A model generated the notes under the pieces. The model worked only from the letters and a program-made list of their open reading frames with translations. It was not told where the DNA came from and searched no databases. Both the position numbers and the translations under genes were made by a program. A DNA stretch of 52,961 nt, taken from assembly GCA_020060385.1 (NCBI GenBank), contig JAGVAH010000101.1:1-52961 (forward strand), read 5' to 3'. Positions 15,961-24,561 of this stretch are shown in pieces. The DNA is from Syntrophobacterales bacterium. GTDB taxonomy: Bacteria > Desulfobacterota > Desulfobaccia > Desulfobaccales > 0-14-0-80-60-11. Positions within the stretch are counted from its first letter, which is position 1. Every line of letters begins with the position of its first letter.

Positions 15961-16854
15961 ATGGGGCATCCTCAATGGACCATCCTGGAGATCCTGAGGT
16001 GGACCGCCAGGCACTTCCAGGAGAAGGAAGTCTCGGAGCCCCGGACTTCTGCGGAAGTGCTCCTGGCCCACGCCCTGAACGTAACCCGCCTGGACCTTTA
16101 CCTGCGCCATGACCAGCCCCTCACCGCCGAAGAGCTGGCCCGGTTCAAGACCTTGGTCTTGCGCCGCCGGACCGGGGAGCCGGTGGCCTACATTACCGGC
16201 CATAAGGAGTTCTGGTCTTTAGATTTCAAAGTCACCCCTGCGGTCTTGATCCCCCGCCCGGAAACGGAAATCCTGGTGTCCTCAGTCCTGGAAGTCGTTT
16301 CACAGAAAACAGAAAACAGAAAACAGAAAACCAGCACTTACTGGGGTCTGGAAGTGGGCGTGGGGGCCGGCGCGGTGATCGTCGCCCTGGCCCGGGAGTT
16401 GCCCCAGGTGCGCTGGGTGGGCGTTGATATTTCCGCCCCGGCCCTGGCGGTGGCCCGGGAAAATGCCGCCCGCCACGAGGCCGGGGACCGGATTTCCCTC
16501 CTCCGGGGCGATCTGCTGGCCGCGCTTCAGCCCGGGCCCCGCTTCCATTTGCTGGTGGCCAACCTTCCTTACGTGCCCCGGCCGGTTTGGGAGGACTTGC
16601 CTAAAGACATCAAGGAATTTGAACCCCGGGCCGCGCTTTTGGGGGGAGAGGACGGCTTAGACCTGATCAGACCCCTGGTCCAGGCGGCGCCGGCCATTTT
16701 GCACCCCGGGGGCTGGCTGGCCCTGGAGGTGGGGGAGGGCCTGGCCCCCAAGGTTGCGGCATTAATGGAAGCTGTCGGGGAATATGAGCGAATAGAGAAG
16801 ATCCCGGACTACCTGGGAATCCAGCGGGTCGTGCGCGGCCGCCGCCGGGAATAA
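15961..16854 (+). CDS. prmC: Peptide chain release factor N5-glutamine methyltransferase
   Basis: The protein has the helical N-domain (WTILEILRWTARHFQEKEVS), IPRPETEILV, a SAM-binding LEVGVGAGAVIVALA and catalytic-motif NLPY at residues 201-204. It methylates the GGQ glutamine of RF1/RF2. Two oddities are visible. The usual NPPY is NLPY. Four tandem CAGAAAA heptamers (16303-16330) lie in the coding sequence and add a linker reading SQKTENRKQKTS between the two domains. The start is uncertain: ATG 15961 fits the family N-terminus; TTG 15940 has a GAGGAG about 12 nt upstream. Total length (297 residues from 15961) is near normal. Confidence 0.9.
   Translation: MGHPQWTILEILRWTARHFQEKEVSEPRTSAEVLLAHALNVTRLDLYLRHDQPLTAEELARFKTLVLRRRTGEPVAYITGHKEFWSLDFKVTPAVLIPRPETEILVSSVLEVVSQKTENRKQKTSTYWGLEVGVGAGAVIVALARELPQVRWVGVDISAPALAVARENAARHEAGDRISLLRGDLLAALQPGPRFHLLVANLPYVPRPVWEDLPKDIKEFEPRAALLGGEDGLDLIRPLVQAAPAILHPGGWLALEVGEGLAPKVAALMEAVGEYERIEKIPDYLGIQRVVRGRRRE
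16303..16330 (+). repeat. Heptanucleotide tandem repeat inside prmC, 4 units CAGAAAA
   Basis: Four perfect units (28 bp) lie in the interdomain linker of prmC. Gain or loss of one unit would shift the frame, since 7 is not a multiple of 3. Confidence 0.85.
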
Positions 16855-16943
16855 AAATGACTCATTTGGCGCTTACACCTTAACTCAGTATGCCGCTAGC
16901 TCTGCCGCTACCTGGAAATTATGAGCCGGGGTCGATAATCCCC

Positions 16944-17159
16944 TTAGAAAGTTGATTCTTTTTTGAGGATAAAGGCGCTTTCATCCTGCTTGATGGAGTT
17001 TTGGTCCCAGGTTTTCCAGCTCACCCCGCCTTGAATCCGCAGGCGTTCTATCTTTCCATCTTCATACTGCGTTTCCTGCAAGATTCCAGCGCAACCCACC
17101 GCCCCCAGCAGCAGCGCCAACACTAAACCCAGCCACCATTGATGCTTCCGGCTCTCCAT
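16944..17159 (-). CDS. Small lipoprotein, 71 aa
   Basis: The protein starts MESRKHQWWLGLVLALLLGA, followed by VGC. This is an n-region, hydrophobic core and lipobox with Cys at residue 23. The mature part of about 49 residues contains QYEDGKIERLRIQGGVSWKT. A GGAGGGGGAGG sequence upstream supports the start. It is predicted to be lipid-anchored in the envelope. No family recognised. It lies downstream of leuC on the same strand, about 260 bp away, and is probably separately transcribed. Confidence 0.7.
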   Translation of the reverse strand: MESRKHQWWLGLVLALLLGAVGCAGILQETQYEDGKIERLRIQGGVSWKTWDQNSIKQDESAFILKKESTF

Positions 17160-17420
17160 GTCTTCCTCCCCCTCCTGTTATCCCTGGAGTGTTGGTGGAG
17201 GTTAAATTAAAGCCGGCCTGCCGCCTTATCGGGCTCGGGGTTGGCCCATTGCCGGGCCGCAGCATTTATCCCCGCCCCTATGTGGGGGTGAGCCAAGAAA
17301 CCGGAACTACAGTCGAAAACCCGTGCGGAGACCTTACCATTATGCATGTTACCAAACTCTTTATCAAAAACGCAACTATTTTTAAGGCCTCAAACAAACA
17401 AGGAAAATTTCCTTGCCGGC

Positions 17421-18686
17421 TTATAAATCCTCCGGGCCGCAGATGCGCCCGGCCACCGCCGCAGCCGCAGCCACCGCGGGGTTGGCCAGATAGACCTGGG
17501 ATTGGGGATGGCCCATGCGCCCGGTGAAATTGCGATTGGTGGTGGCAATGGCCACTTCCCCGGCGGCTAGAATTCCCATGTGCCCCCCCAGGCAGGGACC
17601 GCAGGTGGGGGGGCTGATGACCGCGCCCGCATCCATGAAGATGGTAAAAAGGCCCTCGTCCATGGCCTGGCGGTAGATTAAAGGGGTGGCGGGAATGACG
17701 ATGAGGCGCACGCCCTTGAAGACCTTCCGTCCCTTCAAGACTCGGGCGGCCAGGCGCAGGTCTTCCAGGCGGCCGTTGGTGCAGGAGCCGATCACCGCCT
17801 GGTCGATATGCACGTGCCTTATCTGGGAGAGGGGCCGGACATTGCTGGGCAACGAGGGGAACGCCACTTGCGGCTCCATGCCGTTCACGTCGTAGGTCTT
17901 CTCCTGCAGATACACCGCGTCCGGGTCGCTGGCATACACCTTGTAAGGCCGCAAAGTCCTACCCTTAACGTACTCCAGGGTCACCTCATCCGGGGCGATG
18001 ATGCCGTTTTTGGCCCCGGCCTCCACCGCCATGTTGGCCATGGATAAACGCCCGTCCATGTCCAGGCCCCGGATGGCCTCCCCGGTGAATTCCATGGCCC
18101 GGTAGTTGGCGCCGTCCACGCCGATGTCGCCGATGGTCATGAGAATCAGATCCTTGCCGGTGACCCAGGGGGGCAGCTTGCCAGTATAGACAAAGCGCAT
18201 GGACTCCGGCACTTTGAGCCAGCACTCCCCGGTGATCATGGCCGCGGCCAGATCCGTGGAACCCACCCCGGAGGCAAAGGCTCCCAGGGCTCCGTACGTG
18301 CAGGTATGGCTGTCCGCGCCCACGATCAGGTCGCCGGGACCGACGATGCCTTTCTCCGGCAGCAGGGCGTGCTCCACCCCCATTTCACCGCCGTCATAGA
18401 AGTGGGTGAGATTCTGCTCCTTGGCAAAATTCCTGAGGATCTGGCAGTGGTGGGCGGAGGCGATGTCCTTGTTGGGCGCGAAGTGGTCGTTCACCAGCAC
18501 CACCCGTTCCTTATCGAAGACCTGCTTGGCCTTGGCTTTGTGGAAATCCCTGATGGCCAGAGGCGCGGTGATGTCGTTCCCCAGGGCGATGTCCACCTGG
18601 GCCAGGATCAACTCGCCAGATTCTACATAATCTTTGCCGCAGTGCGCGGCGAGAATTTTTTGGGTTATGGTTTGTGGTTTTGCCAT
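17421..18686 (-). CDS. leuC: 3-isopropylmalate dehydratase large subunit (LeuC/HacA type)
   Basis: The 421-residue aconitase-family protein has the three cluster cysteines in VIGSCTNGRLEDL and SPPTCGPCLGG, and substrate loops NDHFAPNKDI and GADSHTCTYGALGAFASGVG. It isomerises 2- to 3-isopropylmalate in leucine synthesis with a small LeuD subunit. The shorter two-subunit bacterial/archaeal type is about this long. No leuD or leuB follows in the window: the next gene downstream is a small lipoprotein. A paralogue role (homoaconitase, citramalate route) is possible, but the leuA neighbour favours leucine. GGAGTGATAA precedes the start. Confidence 0.93.
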   Translation of the reverse strand: MAKPQTITQKILAAHCGKDYVESGELILAQVDIALGNDITAPLAIRDFHKAKAKQVFDKERVVLVNDHFAPNKDIASAHHCQILRNFAKEQNLTHFYDGGEMGVEHALLPEKGIVGPGDLIVGADSHTCTYGALGAFASGVGSTDLAAAMITGECWLKVPESMRFVYTGKLPPWVTGKDLILMTIGDIGVDGANYRAMEFTGEAIRGLDMDGRLSMANMAVEAGAKNGIIAPDEVTLEYVKGRTLRPYKVYASDPDAVYLQEKTYDVNGMEPQVAFPSLPSNVRPLSQIRHVHIDQAVIGSCTNGRLEDLRLAARVLKGRKVFKGVRLIVIPATPLIYRQAMDEGLFTIFMDAGAVISPPTCGPCLGGHMGILAAGEVAIATTNRNFTGRMGHPQSQVYLANPAVAAAAAVAGRICGPEDL

Positions 18687-18701
18687 TTATCACTCCGTTC
18701 A

Positions 18702-18729
18702 AGCTATCAGCTGTCAGCTATCAGCTGTC
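18702..18729 (+). repeat. Heptanucleotide tandem repeat, 4 units AGCTRTC
   Basis: AGCTATC and AGCTGTC alternate twice, directly upstream of the leuC ribosome-binding site. Confidence 0.8.
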
Positions 18730-18797
18730 AGCTTAAGATTTATTTTGTTGTTTCCGCAGGGCGGGCATGTCCACCCCACCTTACTGGAAAACCTGTG

Positions 18798-18962
18798 TTA
18801 TAACTTTCGAACCATCTCCATTGTAAGTAGCTCAGCGTGTGCAAGTCTTACTGCCTCGTTGAATTCAAATTGCGCTTTTCTAATTTTCTCCAAGTTTTCT
18901 TGTTTTTTTAAAAACAAATTCTTCAGTAATTGAAATAGAATTTTTTCTTTATCTGCCACCAC
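18798..18962 (-). CDS. Short AT-rich open frame, possible small gene or broken end of the neighbour
   Basis: From GTG 18962 it encodes about 54 residues rich in Lys, Leu, Glu and Phe (ILFQLLKNLFLKKQENLEKI), helical in character. It is in the same frame as the upstream 114-residue gene and separated from it by a single TAA (18984-18986). It may therefore be the detached C-terminal end of one protein. No clear ribosome-binding site is visible. Confidence 0.3.
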   Translation of the reverse strand: MVADKEKILFQLLKNLFLKKQENLEKIRKAQFEFNEAVRLAHAELLTMEMVRKL

Positions 18963-18983
18963 CGCTCGGTGGATTTCAATGAA

Positions 18984-19328
18984 TTAGATATAAATTTTTA
19001 TTTCCCAATTTAAATATTGCAATCGATATACTGTTTGCTTAATTTCCCCGTTTATCGTTTTATCTTCTTCTTCCCAACCCTCATTTTTTTGATGATTAAT
19101 TTGTTCTAATTGATATACCTTAGTAATTAATTCACTGACAGCAGTGTTGTATTCATGTGCAACATTTAAGAACTTGCCTGCCCACCAGCTTTGCCAATCT
19201 TCTTCTTTTGCGAGGGCTATCTTACTCTTCTCTAAACGTTTGTTGATAATAATTCCGATAATTACTATAACCAATGGTGTCAAAAATGATGCCACAAGTT
19301 TCAATATTTCTACTGTGCTGGTTTCCAT
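18984..19328 (-). CDS. AT-rich single-helix membrane protein, 114 aa
   Basis: From ATG 19328 the protein starts METSTVEILKLVASFLTPLV, with one N-terminal membrane helix (about 7-28). A helical cytoplasmic-like domain follows with EEDWQSWWAGKFLNVAHEYN. GAGGG lies upstream. An open extension to 19544 runs through repeat DNA and is not credible. Base composition is far more AT-rich than the surrounding leu genes, suggesting acquisition. It interrupts the leuA-leuC pair. Confidence 0.55.
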   Translation of the reverse strand: METSTVEILKLVASFLTPLVIVIIGIIINKRLEKSKIALAKEEDWQSWWAGKFLNVAHEYNTAVSELITKVYQLEQINHQKNEGWEEEDKTINGEIKQTVYRLQYLNWEIKIYI

Positions 19329-19642
19329 TGGCTCATAGCCCTCGGCTACCAATAAATTACGAAAAGACGCTAAGAGCGGATGTCCCGCCAGTCTTTTCTC
19401 CCTCCCCCTTGATGGGGGAGGGCCGGGGTGGGGGTGGCGTCTTTGGGCCGATTGCAGCCTCCTGGCCCAAGCCGCCCCCCTCCCCCCAACCCCCTCCCGC
19501 CGTGGGGAGGGGGAGAAATGCAGGGTGGGCACGGCCCTGCGCATATGCCGCCCAAACTTGCATATTGGTGGGCAATGCCCACCCTACATTTTTCCACATT
19601 TTTCTGCTCACTGCTCACTGCTTACTGCTCACTGCTCACTGC
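19329..19642. other. Repeat-filled gap between the AT-rich gene and leuA
   Basis: It contains G/C-rich inverted sequence (about 19396-19520, CTCCCTCCCCCTTGATGGGG and a matching CCCTCCCGCCGTGGGGAGGG). It also has palindromes GGGTGGGCACGGCCCTG and GTGGGCAATGCCCAC, and the heptamer array next to leuA. No gene is evident. Confidence 0.6.
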
Positions 19643-19646
19643 TCAC
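19605..19646 (+). repeat. Heptanucleotide tandem repeat, 6 units TGCTCAC
   Basis: Six units (one is TGCTTAC) run into the last codons of leuA on the minus strand: the leuA stop codon (19643-19645) lies in the last unit. Confidence 0.85.
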
Positions 19647-21193
19647 AGTTCTTCCGGCTTCCCCTTTTTCGGCCCCATCTCCTTGGAGAATTTCAGGCGG
19701 TTCAGGCCGTTGATATAGGCCCGGGCGCTGGCGGTGACCACGTCCGGATCCACCCCCTGGCCGGTGACGATCTGCCCCTCTTCCTCCAGGCGCACGGACA
19801 CCTCCCCCAGGGCCTCGGTGCCGCCGGTGATGGAACTCACCGCGAATTTGAGGAGCTTGCACTTGGACTGGGCCAGATGGGTGATGGCCCGGTACGCGGC
19901 GTCGATGGGCCCGTCCCCGAAGGTGGAGAAGGACTTGACCTCACCGGCCACCTCCATCTTGATGTTGGCGTTGGGTTTGACCGTGGTGCCGGTGAGGACC
20001 ACCAGTTCCAGGAGCTTGAAGTGCTCGGGCACCGACTTGTAAATCACCTCGGTTTCCACCAGGCTCACCAGGTCCTCGTCAAAGACCGTCTTTTTCCGGT
20101 CCGCCAGGTCCTTGAAGCGGTAAAAGACCCGGTTCAATTCGTCGTCCCCCAGGTAGAAGCCCATATCCTGGAGCTTCTTCTTGAAGGCGTGGCGTCCCGA
20201 GAGCTTGCCCAGGGGCAGGGTGCTTTTCTTGATGCCCACCGTGGTGGGGGTCATGATCTCGAAGGTGCTGGCCTCCTTGAGGACCGCGTCCTGGTGGATG
20301 CCGGACTCGTGGGCAAAGGCGTTGGCCCCCACAATGGCCTTGTTGGGCTGCACCACCACCCCGGTGAGTTTGCTCACCAGGCGGCTGGTGGGGTAGATGT
20401 ACTGGGTGACGATGTCCGTGTAATAATCGAACAGGTCCTTGCGGGTGGCCAGGGCCATGACCACCTCTTCCATGGAGGCGTTCCCGGCCCGCTCGCCGAT
20501 GCCGTTGATGGTCACCTCCACCTGGCGGGCGCCGTTCCTGATGGCGGCCAGGGTGTTGGCCACCGCCAGCCCCAGGTCGTTGTGGCAGTGTACGGAGATC
20601 ACCGCCTTATGGATGTTGGGGATGTGCTCCATCAGGTACTTGATCTTGGCCCCGAACTCCTCGGGGATGCCGTAGCCCACGGTGTCCGGGAAGTTCAGGG
20701 TCTTGGCCCCCGCGTCGATGGCCGCAGTGAACACCTGGGCCACGTAGGCCAGATCGCTCCGGGAGGCGTCCATGGCCGAGAACTCCACGTTGGAAGTATA
20801 GCGGGCCGCGTGCTTCACCGCGGCCGCGGCCATCTCCAGGACCTCTTCCCGGGTCTTTTTCATCTGGTACTTCAGATGATTGTCGGAGGTGGAGATGAAG
20901 GTGTGGATGCGGGGCTGGGTGGCCTCTTTAACGGCCTCCCAGGCCGCGTCGATATCCTTCTCGTAGGCCCGGCAGAGGCCCGCGATCTGGGGGGTGCGGA
21001 TGGCCCGGGCCACCGCGCGCACGGCCTCGAAATCGCCCCGGGAAGCAAAGGGAAAGCCGGCCTCAATGACGTCCACGTTGAGGAGTTCCAGGCTCCGGGC
21101 GATCTGGAGCTTTTCGTCCACATTGAGGCTGGCCCCGGGAGTCTGCTCCCCGTCCCGGAGCGTGGTATCAAAGATGATGACTTTTTCTGGCAT
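19643..21193 (-). CDS. leuA: 2-isopropylmalate synthase
   Basis: The 516-residue protein has a TIM-barrel start ([19 protein letters not shown]), metal-binding [14 protein letters not shown], the flexible [16 protein letters not shown] and a C-terminal regulatory domain with [20 protein letters not shown]. It condenses acetyl-CoA with 2-oxoisovalerate to commit carbon to leucine; the C-domain normally binds leucine for feedback control. AAGGAG precedes the start. Length is typical. Citramalate synthase is the main alternative, but overall layout and neighbours (ilv and leuC) favour LeuA. Confidence 0.94.
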   Translation of the reverse strand: MPEKVIIFDTTLRDGEQTPGASLNVDEKLQIARSLELLNVDVIEAGFPFASRGDFEAVRAVARAIRTPQIAGLCRAYEKDIDAAWEAVKEATQPRIHTFISTSDNHLKYQMKKTREEVLEMAAAAVKHAARYTSNVEFSAMDASRSDLAYVAQVFTAAIDAGAKTLNFPDTVGYGIPEEFGAKIKYLMEHIPNIHKAVISVHCHNDLGLAVANTLAAIRNGARQVEVTINGIGERAGNASMEEVVMALATRKDLFDYYTDIVTQYIYPTSRLVSKLTGVVVQPNKAIVGANAFAHESGIHQDAVLKEASTFEIMTPTTVGIKKSTLPLGKLSGRHAFKKKLQDMGFYLGDDELNRVFYRFKDLADRKKTVFDEDLVSLVETEVIYKSVPEHFKLLELVVLTGTTVKPNANIKMEVAGEVKSFSTFGDGPIDAAYRAITHLAQSKCKLLKFAVSSITGGTEALGEVSVRLEEEGQIVTGQGVDPDVVTASARAYINGLNRLKFSKEMGPKKGKPEEL

Positions 21194-21678
21194 AAGGCTC
21201 TCCTTGTCCCTTGGGGGGACTTATACCATTTTCCCCTGGGAAAACGCGGCATCGTCGGGGCGGACCCACCTGTCCGCCCTTAGCGCCTCGTAGTGTCCTT
21301 TCTCCTTCAGGGCACACGCGAGTGCCCCCCTACGGGGAAACGGCTCTTAGGGAAGCAACGGCATTATATCACCGTCAGCTTCAAAAAGAAGCAGTTAAAA
21401 CAATATCATGGCCTAATTGTGTGAGGGAATAAAGTATGCCTGCCTAGGCAGGCAGCAGCAGAACCAGGGCCAGGCCCTGGTGGGCGGAAACTAAAGAGCG
21501 GTGAGTGGGTGAAGTAGTCATGAGCTTACGCTTAATATCAAGTTAATTAATATTATATGAATTTTAATCGGATAGAAAGGGGAAAATGATTACTTCTAAA
21601 TTTTCTGGTCGTGGATGTCTGCACCTTGCCCACCAACTCTTCCAAACCCCAGCCTTACTGATTTATCCGCACCATATC
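21194..21678. other. Intergenic region with palindromes, no gene
   Basis: It holds several short palindromes: GGGCGGACCCACCTGTCCGC (about 21258-21280), GGGCACACGCGAGTGCCC (21310-21327) and TGCCTGCCTAGGCAGGCA (about 21436-21453). An AT-rich stretch lies near 21540-21600. The break in the leu/pss cluster here suggests leuA may have its own promoter, but I could not fix one. Confidence 0.5.
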
Positions 21679-22890
21679 TCAAATTGAAAATGCCTTTAAC
21701 CCATAAAGCATCAACCCGGTTAGCCCCCCGCCCAGCACCAGCCAGAAAGAGTTCAAGCGAAAGCGGATAAGCAGAACGGCGCTCCCTATTGCTAATAAGG
21801 TGGTGGGAAGATCGATAACCGCTTCCCGCCCCAGGCGCCAGGTGACCACCGCCATGAGGGATAGGGAAGCCACCACGACGCCGTCCAGGAAGGCTCCGGC
21901 AATTGGCGATTTTCTGAGGCGCGGGACCAGGGGGCCGCTGCTCGCCACAAAGAAAAAGGCCGGGAGAAAGATTCCTGCCGTGGCGATCAGGGCACCAGGG
22001 AATCCGCCCAGCAAATAACCGATAAAGGTCGCAGTGGTAAAGACCGGACCAGGGGTTACCTGACCCACCGCCGTGGCGTCCAAGAGTTGGGTGGCGGTCA
22101 GCCAATGCCAGTTTTGGACCAAATCCGCCTGCAGAAAGGCCAGAAGCACGTAGCCGCTGCCAAAAAGGATGGAGCCGATTTTGCAAAAAAAGAGAAACAG
22201 TGGGAGCAAGCCAAACTGGACCTTGGCGGCAGTTGGCAGGCGCATGACCAAATAAGCCCCTGCCAGGAAGCCGCCCACCAGGATGGTCATGATCAGCAGT
22301 GCCCGCAAATTGCCTTTCGATTCATGGTTCAGTCCTTGCCGCCATCCCGCCAGAATGCCGGCTCCCAGAAGGATCGCCAGCTCATCGCCGCCAAGAAAAT
22401 TCAAGGCCGCAGCCAGGATAGCCAATATTCCCAGATACTTCGATTTTATGGCGGCGCCGCCCAAACCCCAGAGGGCCTGGATGATAATGGCGATGACCAC
22501 CGGTTTAACCCCATAAAGGAGCCAGGAGACTTCCGGCCATTGCTGAAACCGCACATAGGCCCAGGCGAACGCCAGGACTATGACCATGGCCGGGATGATG
22601 AAGCTTACCCCGGCCACTACCAATCCGGCCCAACCGCCTCGCAGAAAACCGATATGGATCGCCATCTCCGTCGAATTGGGGCCGGGAATGAGGTTGGTAG
22701 CGCCCAGCAGGTCGAGAAATTTTTCCCGGGTGAGCCAGCCCCGCCGCCGCACCACCTCATCCTCCATCATGGCGATATGGGCCGCAGGACCGCCGAAGGC
22801 TGTGGTCCCCAGGCGCAAGAATAGCAACGCCAACTCGAGCAAGAGGTTTTTTCCAGGTATATCCGTTCGACTCAGATGAGGCTCAGTCAT
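21679..22890 (-). CDS. chrA: Chromate transporter, long-chain CHR family
   Basis: The 403-residue membrane protein has two homologous halves of about five to six helices. The first carries FLRLGTTAFGGPAAHIAMME and LGATNLIPGPNSTEMAIHIG. The second has FCKIGSILFGSGYVLLAFLQ and DATAVGQVTPGPVFTTATFI. The paired FGGP/GPxxTE and FGSG/TPGP motifs are the family's hallmark. Members export chromate or related oxyanions; sulfate may be the physiological analogue. It stands between pssA and leuA in a biosynthetic cluster where it has no obvious partner. Confidence 0.9.
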   Translation of the reverse strand: MTEPHLSRTDIPGKNLLLELALLFLRLGTTAFGGPAAHIAMMEDEVVRRRGWLTREKFLDLLGATNLIPGPNSTEMAIHIGFLRGGWAGLVVAGVSFIIPAMVIVLAFAWAYVRFQQWPEVSWLLYGVKPVVIAIIIQALWGLGGAAIKSKYLGILAILAAALNFLGGDELAILLGAGILAGWRQGLNHESKGNLRALLIMTILVGGFLAGAYLVMRLPTAAKVQFGLLPLFLFFCKIGSILFGSGYVLLAFLQADLVQNWHWLTATQLLDATAVGQVTPGPVFTTATFIGYLLGGFPGALIATAGIFLPAFFFVASSGPLVPRLRKSPIAGAFLDGVVVASLSLMAVVTWRLGREAVIDLPTTLLAIGSAVLLIRFRLNSFWLVLGGGLTGLMLYGLKAFSI

Positions 22891-23005
22891 ATATCCATGG
22901 GCTTAGTATCTTCTGGGAAAAAGTAACTAAGGGGGTAGGAGGGATGGCAGTGGTGGGAGGGGCAGGGAGTTCAGGCCCCGGGCCCCTCCCCAATTTTTTC
23001 CTTCT

Positions 23006-23794
23006 TCACGGCCCCGTGGGTTTGGGGGCCGGCTCCTCCTCCGGCTTTTCCTGTGGGCTGGGCTTGCGGTAGTAGATGTAGGAGCTGATGCCCCCCGAGA
23101 TCGCATAGACGCACATGAGGGGGAAGCCCATGAGTTCCGGCGCGGTGGCCACCGCCACGAAGAGGAGCACCGCGGCCACCAGGGTCTGGAAGGGATGGCG
23201 CTTGAAGAGCTCCACCTTCTTGAAGCTGAAGTATTTGATATTGCTGACCATCAGGAAAGAGAGCACATAGATCATCACCAGGATGTACCTGTGCTTCTCC
23301 GGGGCCCATTCGCCGATCTCGTAGTAAAAGGCGATGGAGGTGGCGATGACCATGGCGGCCGCGGGAATGGGAAAGCCGTTGAAGTAGCGGGGATCCATGG
23401 AGCCGGTCTGGACGTTGAACCGGGCCAGCCGCAGGGCCCCGCAGACCACGAAGAGGAAGGCCGCCACCCAGCCGAATTGTTTGAAGGGCTTCAGGGCCCA
23501 GAGATAGACCAGGACCGCGGGGGCCACCCCGAAGGAGACCAGGTCGGCCAGGGAATCGTATTGCACCCCGAAGCTGGAGGTGCTGTGGGTCATGCGGGCG
23601 ATGCGGCCATCCAGGCCGTCCAGGATCAGGGCCACAAAGATGGCCCAGGCCGCGGCCAGGAAGCGGCCGTCCATGGCCGCGACGATGGCATAAAAGCCTG
23701 CAAACAGGCTGGCGGAGGTGATCAGGTTGGGGAGGAGATAGACTCCCCGGAAACGGCGCCGGTCCCTTTTTTTCCGTCTTCTGCGAAAAGCCAT
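23006..23794 (-). CDS. pssA: CDP-diacylglycerol-serine O-phosphatidyltransferase
   Basis: The 262-residue CDP-alcohol phosphatidyltransferase has the signature DGLDGRIARMTHSTSSFGVQ continuing YDSLADLVSFG, i.e. the D-G-x2-A-R-x8-G-x3-D-x3-D motif with metal-binding aspartates. About seven hydrophobic segments follow. It makes phosphatidylserine at the inner membrane. The next gene in the transcript order upstream is psd, which decarboxylates its product. A Lys/Arg-rich start (MAFRRRRKKRDRRRF) suits a cytoplasmic N-terminus. Confidence 0.93.
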   Translation of the reverse strand: MAFRRRRKKRDRRRFRGVYLLPNLITSASLFAGFYAIVAAMDGRFLAAAWAIFVALILDGLDGRIARMTHSTSSFGVQYDSLADLVSFGVAPAVLVYLWALKPFKQFGWVAAFLFVVCGALRLARFNVQTGSMDPRYFNGFPIPAAAMVIATSIAFYYEIGEWAPEKHRYILVMIYVLSFLMVSNIKYFSFKKVELFKRHPFQTLVAAVLLFVAVATAPELMGFPLMCVYAISGGISSYIYYRKPSPQEKPEEEPAPKPTGP

Positions 23795-23843
23795 AGCTTT
23801 TTCCCGTGCTGCTACGGCAGGGGGCCCTTGCCGTCCCTACCGC

Positions 23844-24521
23844 TCAGGCGGCATCCAACCACCAGCGGGCCAGGATGCTGCTGCCGGCCTGGACCCGGTC
23901 TCCCACCTTGACCTGAACTTCCGCGCCCAGGGGCAGGTAGACGTCCACCCGGGAGCCGAAGCAGATCAGGCCCAGGCGTTCCCCCCGGGCCAGCTCTTGT
24001 CCAGACTTTATATAAGAGATGATGCGCCGGGCCAGGAGTCCGGCGATTTGCACCACCAGCAGCCGCTGGTCCCCTTCCCCATCCAGCAGGGTGACCTGTT
24101 GTTCGTTGGCCTGGGACGCCTCCGGGCGCTGCGCGGCCTTAAAACCTCCCGGCTGATGGGTGCTGGAAACCACGGTCCCCGCCACCGGGGAGCGGTTCAC
24201 GTGGACGTCGAACACGTTCATGAAGATCCCCACCCGGCGCATGGGCCGTCCCAGGAATTTCCCTTCCTGGACTTCATCCAGGACGACCACCTTGCCGTCC
24301 GCGGGGGAGACGATCAGGCCCGGTTCCTGGGGCACAGACCGCTCCGGGTCCCGGAAGAAGTAAGCGAAAAATCCGGCTCCCAGCAATCCCAGGAGAGCCA
24401 GCCAGGTGGAATTCAAGGCGAGGCCCAGGAGAAAGACTCCGGCCGCGGGGAGGATGAAGCGATATCCGGGAGAGGCGATAAGTCCTTGTTTTTCAACGGG
24501 TGCTTGCATAGGTGTTTTCAT
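23844..24521 (-). CDS. psd: Phosphatidylserine decarboxylase, short pyruvoyl type
   Basis: The 225-residue protein has an N-terminal hydrophobic region (FILPAAGVFLLGLALNSTWL), FMNVFDVHVNRSPVAGTV, and the autocleavage site GLICFGSRVDVYLP near the C-terminus. There, cleavage between Gly and Ser makes the pyruvoyl group. The short form with GS rather than LGST is the usual archaeal/proteobacterial PSD-A type. It converts phosphatidylserine to phosphatidylethanolamine. It lies between ilvC and pssA, an arrangement frequent in Desulfobacterota. Confidence 0.93.
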   Translation of the reverse strand: MKTPMQAPVEKQGLIASPGYRFILPAAGVFLLGLALNSTWLALLGLLGAGFFAYFFRDPERSVPQEPGLIVSPADGKVVVLDEVQEGKFLGRPMRRVGIFMNVFDVHVNRSPVAGTVVSSTHQPGGFKAAQRPEASQANEQQVTLLDGEGDQRLLVVQIAGLLARRIISYIKSGQELARGERLGLICFGSRVDVYLPLGAEVQVKVGDRVQAGSSILARWWLDAA

Positions 24522-24561
24522 CCTTATCCTGGTTAAAAGAAAATTGAAGAGTTAAAATGCA

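Noticed and set aside
19605-19646. Short-repeat arrays as CRISPR
   Set aside because: Units are 7 bp with no spacers and there are no cas genes; these are simple tandem repeats.
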